From Marinomonas phaeophyticola (GTDB lineage: Bacteria; Pseudomonadota; Gammaproteobacteria; Pseudomonadales; Marinomonadaceae), in NCBI RefSeq assembly GCF_026966905.1, contig NZ_JAPUBN010000006.1, positions 62,001 to 126,000 on the forward strand: a stretch of DNA of 64,000 bases. The letters run 5' to 3'. The translations under genes and the position numbers were made by a program. A model generated the notes under the pieces. It made no database searches. It was not told the origin of the DNA and was given only the letters and a program-made list of their open reading frames with translations. This document shows positions 8,195 through 16,690 of the stretch, piece after piece. How positions within the stretch are numbered: position 1 is the stretch's first letter; each line of letters starts with the position of its first letter.

Positions 8195-8687
8195 TAAAAT
8201 AAATAAAATTGTCTATTGGGCTTCAACCGGAATCATTTTATTTCTATTAAGTTGGGCCGCAGGGTCATACCACATTATTCACGACACCCAAGCGGGCTAT
8301 TTTGAAGCGTTTGGATACCCAACGTACCTTGTTTACCCCCTCGCTTGGTTGAAAATAATTGCTGTTCTGGTCATTGTGAGCCATAGATACAGTGATCTCA
8401 GAGATATGGTTTACGCCGCCTATTTCCTAAATATGATTTTAGCATTGGCTGGGCACATTATTTACGGGGATTTCTACGGTCATGCTTTGATTGGTCTTAT
8501 TGTTATACCGATATCCTACTTATTAGGAAATCAGGTGAGAGGTCGTCCAAGTAAGAACTTCTTTGGACGTTGGACAGAGAATAATAGTACAGATAATAAT
8601 ACAGATAATAATACAGATAATAATACAGATAATAATACAGATAATAATACAGATAATAATACAGATAATAATACGAGACACCCATGA
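8187..8687 (+). CDS. DoxX-like membrane protein with TDNN-repeat tail
   Basis: A 166-residue inner-membrane protein with four hydrophobic segments (about residues 10-27, 48-66, 72-90 and 97-113), in the layout of DoxX-like proteins. The hydrophobic part ends near residue 120. The last 30 or so residues are a hydrophilic low-complexity tail made of TDNN repeated seven times, encoded by a 12-bp tandem repeat, ending in TRHP. The tail is probably recent and variable in length. It is the last gene of the peroxiredoxin/SnoaL operon; DoxX proteins in other bacteria act with thiol-redox partners, which suits the context. Confidence 0.68.
   Translation: MSSKINKIVYWASTGIILFLLSWAAGSYHIIHDTQAGYFEAFGYPTYLVYPLAWLKIIAVLVIVSHRYSDLRDMVYAAYFLNMILALAGHIIYGDFYGHALIGLIVIPISYLLGNQVRGRPSKNFFGRWTENNSTDNNTDNNTDNNTDNNTDNNTDNNTDNNTRHP
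8589..8672 (+). repeat. 12-bp tandem repeat, seven identical copies
   Basis: The unit ACAGATAATAAT is repeated seven times without a mismatch inside the 3' end of the DoxX-like gene. An imperfect copy precedes it (8574-8585). The unit is a multiple of three, so copy-number change keeps the frame and only lengthens the TDNN tail. Confidence 0.97.
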
Positions 8688-8753
8688 CTTTATTGATGTT
8701 TCTTTAATCACTGTCTAAACTGAAAAACCAAACTCATGGATGAGGAAGAGATT

Positions 8754-9734
8754 ATGCCAAGGGCCAGAAGTCAACAAGTCAGTTTGTCTGACACGCCGTA
8801 TTACCATTGCATCAGTCGATGCGTTCGCCGTGCTTTTTTGTGTGGTGAAGATTCAGTTACAGGAAAAAGCTTTGAGCACCGTCGCGGTTGGATTGAAGCG
8901 CGTATTCTCTTTTTATCTCAGATATTTTCCATTGATATTTGTGCTTATGCGGTAATGAGTAACCACCTTCATTTAGTTCTTCATGTCGATGACAAGCAAG
9001 CCAAAAATTGGTCTACGCACGAAGTGTTAAGGCGGTGGCATTATCTTCATAAAGGCACATTGTTCACTCAACAATTCGCTCGTGGCGAGGCTATGCCTGA
9101 GTATGCTATTGAATTAGCTGAAAGTTCTGCTGAAAACTACCGTGAAAGGTTGTCTGATATCAGTTGGTTTATGAGGGAATTAAATGAGCCGATTGCTCGA
9201 CAAGCGAACTTTGAGGATGAATGTACAGGTCGATTCTGGGAAGGGCGTTTTAAGTCTCAAGCTTTGTTGGATGAGGCATCTGTTCTAGCTTGCATGGCGT
9301 ATGTGGATTTAAATCCTATACGAGCCAATATTGCCCCCACACCTGAACAATCAGAATTCACCAGCATCAAAAAGAGGGTGGAATCGGCTGAAAAAGGCAA
9401 ACAACCAAAAACCTTGTATCCCTTTGTTGGTAACGAGCGCCCAGACAATGTGGAAGGCAGGCCAAAAGGCATTTCATTTAAATTGGCTGACTACCTGCAA
9501 CTTGTTGATCTTACAGGGCGCATTGTCCGACATGACAAACGTGGAGCCATTGATATCTCCTTGTCCCCAATACTTCAACGACTTGGAATTGATTCAGAAA
9601 ACTGGATGGAGATTGCGACAAAGTTTGAAGCGCATACTCACGGAGTTGTCGGTCAAACCCAAAGCATTGAGCGTTATAAAAATAACCGACCAAGAGCGAG
9701 GCCGAATAAGCGATGTTGCCGATTGTTTGCTTAA
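8754..9734 (+). CDS. REP-associated tyrosine transposase (Y1, HUH)
   Basis: Single-strand transposase relative of IS200/IS605 TnpA, 326 residues. The divalent-metal HUH motif is SNHLHLVL (His71, His73). The N-terminal SDTPYYHCISRC is typical of TnpA_REP proteins, as are GRFWEGRFKSQAL and AYVDLNPIRA, the latter containing the likely nucleophilic tyrosine. The ATG at 8754 has a good GAGGAAGAG site; an in-frame ATG at 8736 is less likely. It is a single copy without flanking IS ends. I did not find convincing REP hairpins nearby. The 289 bp after it (to 10023) hold no gene I can support. Confidence 0.88.
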   Translation: MPRARSQQVSLSDTPYYHCISRCVRRAFLCGEDSVTGKSFEHRRGWIEARILFLSQIFSIDICAYAVMSNHLHLVLHVDDKQAKNWSTHEVLRRWHYLHKGTLFTQQFARGEAMPEYAIELAESSAENYRERLSDISWFMRELNEPIARQANFEDECTGRFWEGRFKSQALLDEASVLACMAYVDLNPIRANIAPTPEQSEFTSIKKRVESAEKGKQPKTLYPFVGNERPDNVEGRPKGISFKLADYLQLVDLTGRIVRHDKRGAIDISLSPILQRLGIDSENWMEIATKFEAHTHGVVGQTQSIERYKNNRPRARPNKRCCRLFA

Positions 9735-10023
9735 CCTAGGTATTCCATTACTCTCACTTCATTAAAATGACGTCATAAAAGCATGATTGATTTTGCTCGT
9801 CCAGATTTTCCCATTTCTACAGAATGATGGGTTTGTCGTTGTTTAAAATGACAAAAAATGACACTAAACCTTTTTTTATTATCCGTATTTTAGTTTAGAC
9901 ATGTTGAAAGTATCCTCTGGAAGAGCTTTTTAACTGGGTGTCTTTTGTTGTCTGTCATAAGTAATAAGCTCAATATATCCGGAGAATATGTCGAGCTTTC
10001 ACTGCTTAGCTAGTTAGTCGTAG

Positions 10024-10524
10024 CTATTTTTTTGCGTGGTAAGCTTTAGATACCGCATAGCTATCTTCAAACCAATTCCAGCTTTTCACTTTGCCATCTT
10101 CAACCTGAACACGTACCGCCCAACTGAATTTGCCAGTGTCTACACCAGATTCGTTAGCAACGGCACTCATTGTACCCATAAATACCGCTTGGTTATCGTT
10201 TGCAAAGCTATAGTCTGTAGACCAGCTGGTTACTTTCAAACCTGCACCGAAACGAGGAAGGAAGGTTGTGAGTACTTCTTGTTTGGAATCCCAGTTACCT
10301 ATCCACGGGATGCTGGTGTCACCTTCGTTATGCCAGACGAAATCGTCTGCCATCAGTACCTGAAGCTTTTCCATATCACCAGAGCCTGCAGCCCATAGGA
10401 ATGATTGAGCCGTTTCAAGTGTTTTAGCTGGGTCAACGGATGTTGTTTTATCTGCTAGTGCTGGAGTTAATTGGAAGAAAGCTAGAAGACTAGCAAGACC
10501 TATTAGTAGATTTTTCTTAAACAT
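10024..10524 (-). CDS. Secreted NTF2/SnoaL-like protein
   Basis: A 166-residue protein with an N-terminal signal peptide (KKNLLIGLASLLAFFQLTPA, cleavage probably after ALA), then an NTF2-like fold with TAQSFLWAAGSGDMEKLQVL, MADDFVWHNEGD and a C-terminal KSWNWFEDSYAVSKAY. Likely periplasmic. I start at the ATG at 10524, preceded by AGGAAAAAG, rather than the upstream in-frame TTG-type start at 10545. Divergent from a LysR gene 163 bp away, which may control it. Function unknown; polyketide-cyclase-like or steroid-isomerase-like folds share this pattern. Confidence 0.75.
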   Translation of the reverse strand: MFKKNLLIGLASLLAFFQLTPALADKTTSVDPAKTLETAQSFLWAAGSGDMEKLQVLMADDFVWHNEGDTSIPWIGNWDSKQEVLTTFLPRFGAGLKVTSWSTDYSFANDNQAVFMGTMSAVANESGVDTGKFSWAVRVQVEDGKVKSWNWFEDSYAVSKAYHAKK

Positions 10525-10687
10525 TTTCTTTTTCCTGATTATCAATTTTGAAGTTCAATTCGAGAGATATAAGAACCGTTATCTGCTTATGCCTTAAGTT
10601 TCAACGACGTTCTTACGCTGGTGTAATAACTATACCTGTGCTAAATTTTTAATAAATTCACTATTTAGACATATTTGGTATGCAAAA

Positions 10688-11572
10688 ATGCACAAGATAC
10701 GATGGGGTGACCTGCAATATGTTCTGACGGTGGCTAATGAAGGATCGTTGTCGGCTGCAGCCAGGTCTCTTAGCGTGAATCATAGTACCGTGTTGCGTCG
10801 TCTTGACGCTTTTGAGCACCGCCATAAATTACGGGTCTTTCATAAACTTCCTACCGGATACAAATTAACAGTGGAGGGGCAAAAACTGCTCGAGTCCGCA
10901 CTTGCTGTAGAATCCACAGTGAAAGAGTTGGAGCGTAAGATTTTCGGACAAGAAATGAAGTTGGAGGGTGTGCTGCGGTTAACAACTACAGACGCGTTGT
11001 CTCGTTTAATTCTGGGAACTCATTTAGCGGCTTTTCATCAGCTTTATCCAAGAATTCAGTTGGAACTCATTCTGACTTCTCGTCTATTGGATATTTCAAA
11101 TTTAGATGCAGATGTTGCGATTCGTCCTGCCAGTGAGTTACCAGCGTTTTTTGTTGGGACAAAGCTGTGCAAAATGGCCTTTGGTGTTTATGGGGCACCA
11201 AATTACATCAAAGGTCTGAAAGGTAAGCATCCTCTTGGGGCGGCATCTTGGTTAGTGATGTATCAAGGTACTGCTTCTGTACAAGTTTCAGAACTTATTT
11301 CGGAAGAAAAGATAGTCATGAAAGCAGACTCTTTTGAGCCTCTTATTATAGCCGCAGAAAACAATATGGGTCTGATCTATTTACCTTGTTTTATTGGTGA
11401 CAGTTCCGACATACTGCAAAAAGTGGATGTGGAAATAAAGCACCAAGGCACAGACCTTTGGTTGATGACCCACAACGAACTGGAAAGCTCTGCCAAAGTG
11501 AAAGCGTTTTTTGAATTTATGGAAGAGGCCATTAAATCGGATTACAATCGATTATCGGGGGGCGGTATTTAG
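10688..11572 (+). CDS. LysR family transcriptional regulator
   Basis: A 294-residue LysR protein. The winged HTH occupies residues 5-65: LQYVLTVANEGSLSAAARSL, then SVNHSTVLRRLDAFEHR. A periplasmic-binding-like effector domain follows from about residue 90. NHSTVLRRL rather than a QPALS-type motif places it with the branch whose members often control a divergent neighbour. The neighbour here is the secreted NTF2-like gene. Effector unknown. Confidence 0.87.
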   Translation: MHKIRWGDLQYVLTVANEGSLSAAARSLSVNHSTVLRRLDAFEHRHKLRVFHKLPTGYKLTVEGQKLLESALAVESTVKELERKIFGQEMKLEGVLRLTTTDALSRLILGTHLAAFHQLYPRIQLELILTSRLLDISNLDADVAIRPASELPAFFVGTKLCKMAFGVYGAPNYIKGLKGKHPLGAASWLVMYQGTASVQVSELISEEKIVMKADSFEPLIIAAENNMGLIYLPCFIGDSSDILQKVDVEIKHQGTDLWLMTHNELESSAKVKAFFEFMEEAIKSDYNRLSGGGI

Positions 11573-11641
11573 GGGTGTTGTATTTCCTCACACATCAACA
11601 GCTAAACCTTTTGCATAAAAGCTATTAGGGTTTTAGGAGTC

Positions 11642-11950
11642 TCTTTACTCAATTCTGTCCAGAATCTCGCAATTGAGCGCCGCCGACTTAACAATGGGGA
11701 AGGCTTTCGACCATGTAAGCGTTGTCACCCAGTAAGCGGAGACCAACGAACGCAAAATCTAATAAATGTCGCTCGCTATATAGAGCAGCGCTATGATGAA
11801 AAGACGACATTGGCTCAGTTAGGTTGTCCTGCAACACAGTCATCCTCATAATTAAAATGTTCTTTGAACGCTTTGTTTGGAATTTCTCCCAAGCATTACC
11901 AAGACACAGTGCGAATGCTAAAGTTCAAGCGAGATTACTTTTTACCATAG
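11642..11950 (+). pseudogene. Remnant of Ada-type AraC/methylphosphotriester protein
   Basis: In one plus-strand frame the translation contains GFRPCKRCHP, the zinc-cysteine motif of the Ada methylphosphotriester-binding domain. NLINVARYIEQRYDEKTTLA and ALFGISPKHYQDTVRMLKFK follow, which are AraC-type HTH segments. A TAA at 11849-11851 breaks the frame, part of the first HTH is lost, and the N-terminal half with the first cysteine pair is missing (stops upstream). No start codon or ribosome site is visible. The fragment fills nearly all of the 387-bp gap between the LysR gene and the next ORF. It is a decayed DNA alkylation-response gene. Confidence 0.7.
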
Positions 11951-11959
11951 AGAATCATT

Positions 11960-13141
11960 ATGATTAGTTTTGTCAAAGACAATCGCGATACATTGATTGT
12001 TGCGTTATTGGTTTTGGTTTGTTGGCTAGGCTTTATTGACCGTTATGCGGAGGCCTATATTAATCGCTCTATTAGTACGTCTTTGCTGTCATTTGGGGTG
12101 GCTAAGGCGTTTAATGCGACGATTTCTGTATTGTCGACTATTACCTTGCAAGTGCCTCTAATAGGCTCTATTCAGATTGGTGAGTTACTGGACCCTTTAA
12201 ATGATTTGGTGGAGGATTTTTCTACCATTATGAAGTATTCGATTTCGTCTCTATTGATTCAAAAATTCATTGTCGAAATCTTACAAACGATCCATTTTAA
12301 ACTCTTTTTAACTCTATCTGCGTGTGTTTTTATCTCTACCAAGTATTATTTTAACGGCTTTAGAGTGTTAAGTTACAAGGTTTTTGTATTTGCTTTGGCG
12401 TGTAAGTTTTCCATTGCCTTAGTGGCGGTTGCATCCAGTTTTGTTGATAGTGCTTTTATCAATGATCATATCGAGAAAGAAAATCATACCCTTGATGCTT
12501 TTCCTGTCTCAACGTCACAACTTAATCAGCAACTTGATTTAACCAGTGAAATTAAGCAGCAGTTAAAAATAGAAATGCAACAGAAGCAAGCTGAGATTAG
12601 GGTGCAATCTATTGAGATAGAAGAGTTAATCGCAGAAGAGGAACTCCTTGAATTGGAAATGTCTCAACTGAATGAATCTATTTTAGAAAGTACAGCGGGT
12701 ACATCGTTATTGAATAAATTCATTAATCGGTCACCCGAATTAGCCGTATTACATGAGCAACGTGTGACACTGAGAAGTAAATTGTATGTACTCAAAAATC
12801 AAATTGAGAATGCACAAGATGCAATACGAGATAAGCAGGAGGAATACGAATCGTTGGAAAGGCAATACCAAGAGGATGGGGTGAGTACGTATCAAAGTCT
12901 AAAAGGGGGCTTGAGTAAGTTTGCTTTTGCGGCGAAAAACAAAATTGTTGATTTTGTTGATTCCTTGAATTTGGCTTCGGATAACTTTTTGAATCTAATG
13001 GCCCTGTTTATTTTTAAAACCATGCTGATTCCTTTAGCCTTTTTGCTGGGGATGTATAAAGTGTTTAAGGCTATTTGGGGTATGACACCTGCGGTTGCTG
13101 TGAAGCAGATCCGTGAAAACATGTCGACAGTGACAAGTTGA
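11960..13141 (+). CDS. Multi-pass membrane protein with central coiled coil
   Basis: Not recognised as a named family. It has 393 residues. Hydrophobic segments appear at about 12-27, 44-75, 112-128 and 138-162. A charged heptad-rich coiled-coil region spans about 180-310, then a final hydrophobic segment lies at about 340-365. The central stretch is rich in E, Q and L. The topology places the coiled coil on one side of the membrane between membrane blocks. Monocistronic, followed by a terminator. Function unknown. Confidence 0.75.
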   Translation: MISFVKDNRDTLIVALLVLVCWLGFIDRYAEAYINRSISTSLLSFGVAKAFNATISVLSTITLQVPLIGSIQIGELLDPLNDLVEDFSTIMKYSISSLLIQKFIVEILQTIHFKLFLTLSACVFISTKYYFNGFRVLSYKVFVFALACKFSIALVAVASSFVDSAFINDHIEKENHTLDAFPVSTSQLNQQLDLTSEIKQQLKIEMQQKQAEIRVQSIEIEELIAEEELLELEMSQLNESILESTAGTSLLNKFINRSPELAVLHEQRVTLRSKLYVLKNQIENAQDAIRDKQEEYESLERQYQEDGVSTYQSLKGGLSKFAFAAKNKIVDFVDSLNLASDNFLNLMALFIFKTMLIPLAFLLGMYKVFKAIWGMTPAVAVKQIRENMSTVTS

Positions 13142-13178
13142 TCTGAGTGTCTTATAAAAAAGAAGGTAGGTAGTCAGA

Positions 13179-13209
13179 ATAAAGGCCAGTTTTAACCGCC
13201 GGCCTTTAT
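13179..13209. terminator. Hairpin terminator between convergent genes
   Basis: ATAAAGGCC (13179-13187) and GGCCTTTAT (13201-13209) form a perfect 9-bp stem with a 13-base loop. It lies between the membrane protein gene and convergent yqhD and probably serves both. Confidence 0.7.
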
Positions 13210-13235
13210 GGTTTGAATGACGCTTTGTTAAGAGG

Positions 13236-14396
13236 TTATTTTGCGGCGATTAAAATCTTACGGACGATGTCCAAAGTCAGGTCACCACTTTCAGATAGCG
13301 CGGTCATACCTACGTTTTCTAAGTTGGCAATGACTTTATCAATACCGGCATCATCAATACCGTAATGGTTTAGGTTTGTGATGATATCAAGGGAATTAAA
13401 AAACGCTTCGGTCTGGTCGATGGCTTTATTAATTTTTTCCTCTGCTGTCCCTTCGGTGATGCCCCAAACACGTTCAGCAAATTGTACTAGTTTAGCGTGT
13501 TTTTTCTCTTTACGTTCGCGTAATAAAGAAGGGATGATGATGGCTAGAGTACGGCCGTGAGCAATATCAAATAAAGCTGTTAATTCATGACCAATCATGT
13601 GCGTTGACCAATCTTGCGGAACACCCACACCAATGGCACCATTTAGTGCATTTGTTGCTGACCAGATAAAGTTTTTACGAGCATTTAAGTCGTCGTTGTC
13701 TTTATAGGTGACAGGCCCAATTTCGATTAAGGTTTGCAGTACCCCTTCGCTGAATCGATCTTGAATGCGTGCATCAACAGGGAAAGTTAGGTATTGCTCT
13801 AATACGTGTATAAACGCATCGGCAACGCCATTAGCAATTTGTTCTTTTGGCAGTGTTTTTGTCAGCTCAGGGTCTAAAAGAGAGAACTTTGGAAATACGA
13901 GTGGTGACATAAAGGGACGTTTTTGATGTTCTAGTGTGATCACGCCACCCATATTCATTTCAGAACCGGTCGCCGGTAGCGTTGCAATACAACCAAGTGC
14001 TAAGGCTTCTGTGGCTGGAACTGGTGCAAAGCCATGGGATAACAAGGAAGCATAATCTTCTGCTTCTGCTTTGGCGGCAAGGGCAATAAATTTTGTGCCG
14101 TCCATAACAGAACCACCGCCAACGGCAAGTAAGAAATCAATCTTATTTTCTTTGGCCATATTGGCGGCTTTGATCAGAGTGTCAAACTGAGGATTCGCTT
14201 CAATACCACTGAATTCAATGACGTCACGAGAACCTAAAGCGGCAATCACTTTATCAATTGTGCCGTATTTTTTTGCGCTTTGACCACCAAAAGTCACCAT
14301 TACTTTAGCATCAGCCGCAATCAATTTATCGAGTTCGGCAATACGGTTTTCACCGAAGACGATATGAGTAGGGTTGTAATAATCAAAATCTAACAT
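13236..14396 (-). CDS. yqhD: Iron-containing alcohol dehydrogenase (aldehyde reductase)
   Basis: Group III metal-dependent alcohol dehydrogenase of 386 residues, closely resembling E. coli YqhD, an NADPH-dependent reductase of short-chain and lipid-peroxidation aldehydes. The cofactor-binding GGGSVMDGTKF is at about 94-104. TLPATGSEMN, and metal-ligand segments NGVADAFIHVLEQY and HMIGHELTALFDIAHG, follow. The gene is divergent from an AraC-type gene, the same arrangement as yqhC-yqhD in E. coli, where YqhC activates yqhD. Ends at a bidirectional terminator. Confidence 0.92.
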   Translation of the reverse strand: MLDFDYYNPTHIVFGENRIAELDKLIAADAKVMVTFGGQSAKKYGTIDKVIAALGSRDVIEFSGIEANPQFDTLIKAANMAKENKIDFLLAVGGGSVMDGTKFIALAAKAEAEDYASLLSHGFAPVPATEALALGCIATLPATGSEMNMGGVITLEHQKRPFMSPLVFPKFSLLDPELTKTLPKEQIANGVADAFIHVLEQYLTFPVDARIQDRFSEGVLQTLIEIGPVTYKDNDDLNARKNFIWSATNALNGAIGVGVPQDWSTHMIGHELTALFDIAHGRTLAIIIPSLLRERKEKKHAKLVQFAERVWGITEGTAEEKINKAIDQTEAFFNSLDIITNLNHYGIDDAGIDKVIANLENVGMTALSESGDLTLDIVRKILIAAK

Positions 14397-14613
14397 TTAT
14401 GTGATCCTTTGAGGTTATAGAATGTGGTATGCACTATAGTCCGAGTTAATGATTATTCGTATACATAAATAGACTTATGTGATGCATAATTCTTCAAATA
14501 TGGGTTTAATAGTGGAAAGAGATAGATTTAATTACAGTTCTTCGTAGTATGTATTCTTTTTTTATACAGGTGTTTATACGAGTAACAATGCGAAAAACAG
14601 CAGAGGGTGATCG

Positions 14614-15489
14614 GTGTCGAATAAAATAGATGAATTCAACCAATTGATTAAACAAAATGTTCAGCATGAAGGTGTCACGCCTTTAGCTATAGAGGGTGTT
14701 GGAGTGTTGCAATGGAGTCGCCCTCAAGCACGAACTCCGGTTCTTTATGAGCCGCTTATTTGCATGATGGGGCAGGGGGAGAAAGTATGCAGTGTTGGCG
14801 AGTCGGCTTTTCTATACAAGAAAGGGGATTACTTTATTAATTTTCTTCCTATTCCTGTTAGAGCTGAGGTGACATCCGCATCAAAAGAAATCCCTTTTTT
14901 ATCAGCGGTGATGAGCATTAATTTGGTGAAGTTAGCTGATATGATTACTCGTATTGAACGACAGGAAAAAAATGCGATCAATACAGAGCCAGAGAATGCC
15001 TCATGCATCATTGTTGGTCAGGCCAGTGATGACTTGATGGATCTGTTTATTCGGCTTATTAAAGTGGGAAGCAACACAACTGATGCGGCTATTCTGGGAG
15101 ATTTTGTTATGGATGAGATTTATTACCGGTTACTCACCAGTGAACATGGCTATGCATTACGTCAGTTATTAAGTCAGTATGGGCATATTCAGCCGGTTTC
15201 GAGAGCGGTGAACTTTATTCACGATAATGTGAATGCAAGTATTCAAGTAGAAGAGCTGGCGAGTATTGCCAATATGAGTAAGACGTCTTTTTTTAATGCT
15301 TTTAAAAAACTCATGCATGTATCTCCTATGCAGTATATAAAGTCCATTAAGCTCCAAAAGGCTCAAATATTGTTAAAGCAAGGAATGCAGGCGAATGAGG
15401 CCAGTTTTCAAGTAGGTTACAACAGTTTTTCCCAGTTCAGTCGTGAATATAAACGCTTCTTTGGTTTTCCGCCTTCGCAAACATTTTAG
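14614..15489 (+). CDS. AraC family regulator, YqhC-like
   Basis: A 291-residue protein with an N-terminal AraC_N cupin-type domain (about 30-180) and a C-terminal double HTH (about 190-290). NFIHDNVNASIQVEELASIA and MSKTSFFNAFKKLMHVSPMQ are visible, then GYNSFSQFSREYKRFFGFPP. The start is the GTG at 14614, preceded by AGAGGG. It is divergent from yqhD with 217 bp between them. By analogy to E. coli it is the aldehyde-responsive activator of yqhD, an inference from synteny and domain order. Confidence 0.85.
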   Translation: MSNKIDEFNQLIKQNVQHEGVTPLAIEGVGVLQWSRPQARTPVLYEPLICMMGQGEKVCSVGESAFLYKKGDYFINFLPIPVRAEVTSASKEIPFLSAVMSINLVKLADMITRIERQEKNAINTEPENASCIIVGQASDDLMDLFIRLIKVGSNTTDAAILGDFVMDEIYYRLLTSEHGYALRQLLSQYGHIQPVSRAVNFIHDNVNASIQVEELASIANMSKTSFFNAFKKLMHVSPMQYIKSIKLQKAQILLKQGMQANEASFQVGYNSFSQFSREYKRFFGFPPSQTF

Positions 15490-15508
15490 GGCATTAGATT
15501 TTCTAACT

Positions 15509-15559
15509 AGTTTCAGAAATTTGATAGTTGCAGGAATTTGATAGTTTCAGGGACTTGAT
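15509..15559 (+). repeat. Three 17-bp direct repeats
   Basis: AGTTTCAGAAATTTGAT, AGTTGCAGGAATTTGAT and AGTTTCAGGGACTTGAT follow each other head to tail (15509-15525, 15526-15542, 15543-15559) with 2-4 differences between copies. They lie just after the AraC gene and 188 bp before the carbonic anhydrase gene. Divergence between copies shows the array is older than the perfect repeats elsewhere in the window. Confidence 0.85.
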
Positions 15560-15746
15560 CATTAATGCTTGAAATACATGATTTTTATAAATTACGTACA
15601 CATTTTTTGCATTTTATTGATTGTTGATTTACATAGTGTTACTTTTCGCTAGAAGGTTGCCGGACACCTAACGGAAGACAGCGTTATCTTCATGGTTTGA
15701 ATGTTATGGATATGTTTGACTTAATTAATCAGTATAGGAAAAAACG

Positions 15747-16625
15747 ATGAATTCAAAAATGCTTGCAGTATTAACAACGGCGGCACTAATCCCTTTTAAT
15801 GCAATGGCAAAAGATAATTCGCACTCTGAAGGTCACAAGTCTGTATCAGACGAAGTCGTAGCTGAGCAGCGTTTAAATCTAGCAAAAAATACCGAAGGCA
15901 AAGGCTTTGGTCCTCAATCCCCTCGTGATATTGATGCTGTAGAGGGAAAAAATGCCGTTGTTTTTAGCACTGCTCCAGCGTCTACGGCAATGAATTTATG
16001 TAACATCCATTTTCATAAAAATGCTGAACATAAAGGGGGCGAGTTCACTGAATTTGCTGGTAATGGCGATGGTCACGGCTATTCAAGTGGCTATAAATAT
16101 TCAGGTAAGTTAAGCAAAGCCGAAATGGCGCCAACGAAACATCATATATGCCCAAGCAAGCACGGGGCTTTGTCTTCTGGTGATACCATAGAAGTGCATT
16201 ATGTGTATTCAACGGCCGATATTGAACCGGGTAAAAGTTTAGGATCATGCTTTAATAAAGCAACGGTTAACCCTCAATTACGTGTTGAAACGCAAGTATT
16301 TGTTGCTGTGAATGATAAAAATGCCAGTGATTTTACTAAGCTAACCCATCACGAAAAGAAAAATGGCGTTCATCAAGCGGTCAATATCCCTAGTTCAACC
16401 GGTACCCCTGTTGAATATTTAGGTTCAACAACGGGTCCTGGCTACAATGAAGAAGGGTCACCGTATCAAGTGACTTGGAGCGTCCGTCCAAACGTTGAAA
16501 AGGTCAATATTGAAACTGTTGGAGAATGGTGTGAAGACGGTGACAATACATTTAAAGAGGATCATGCCCATGGCGTGAGAAACTTGGTAACCAACCAAGA
16601 CCTTCTTTCTAAAATTTCAAACTAA
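15747..16625 (+). CDS. Delta-class carbonic anhydrase, secreted
   Basis: A 292-residue protein with a signal peptide (cleavage likely after AMA, residue 21), so periplasmic. The motif CNIHFHKNAEHKG holds His88 and His90, and IEVHYVYST holds His151; these match the three-histidine zinc site of delta carbonic anhydrases known from diatoms. Six or so cysteines (for example in LCNIH, HICPS, GSCFN and EWCEDG) could form disulfides. It would interconvert CO2 and bicarbonate in the periplasm. Monocistronic with its own terminator. The family call is from motif memory; the catalytic claim needs assay. Confidence 0.78.
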   Translation: MNSKMLAVLTTAALIPFNAMAKDNSHSEGHKSVSDEVVAEQRLNLAKNTEGKGFGPQSPRDIDAVEGKNAVVFSTAPASTAMNLCNIHFHKNAEHKGGEFTEFAGNGDGHGYSSGYKYSGKLSKAEMAPTKHHICPSKHGALSSGDTIEVHYVYSTADIEPGKSLGSCFNKATVNPQLRVETQVFVAVNDKNASDFTKLTHHEKKNGVHQAVNIPSSTGTPVEYLGSTTGPGYNEEGSPYQVTWSVRPNVEKVNIETVGEWCEDGDNTFKEDHAHGVRNLVTNQDLLSKISN

Positions 16626-16650
16626 TCTGTTTGATGTTTTATAAGTAAAT

Positions 16651-16686
16651 AAAAGCCGGTTAGATGGATGTCTAATCGGCTTTTTA
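16651..16686. terminator. Rho-independent terminator
   Basis: AAAAGCCGGTTAGA (16651-16664) pairs with TCTAATCGGCTTTT (16671-16684) with one G-T wobble, followed by T. It ends the carbonic anhydrase transcript and lies 5 bp before the stop of the convergent dehydrogenase gene, so it can act on both strands. Confidence 0.85.
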
Positions 16687-16690
16687 TGGG

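Noticed and set aside
8503-8711. Two minus-strand ORFs with YYYL or IIC repeats
   Set aside because: Antisense images of the 12-bp tandem repeat inside the DoxX-like gene.
9735-10023. Possible IS end or REP element after the transposase gene
   Set aside because: I could not find a hairpin with matching partner on the other side or target duplications; only a weak AAGCTC/GAGCTT hairpin at 9966-9998 is visible.
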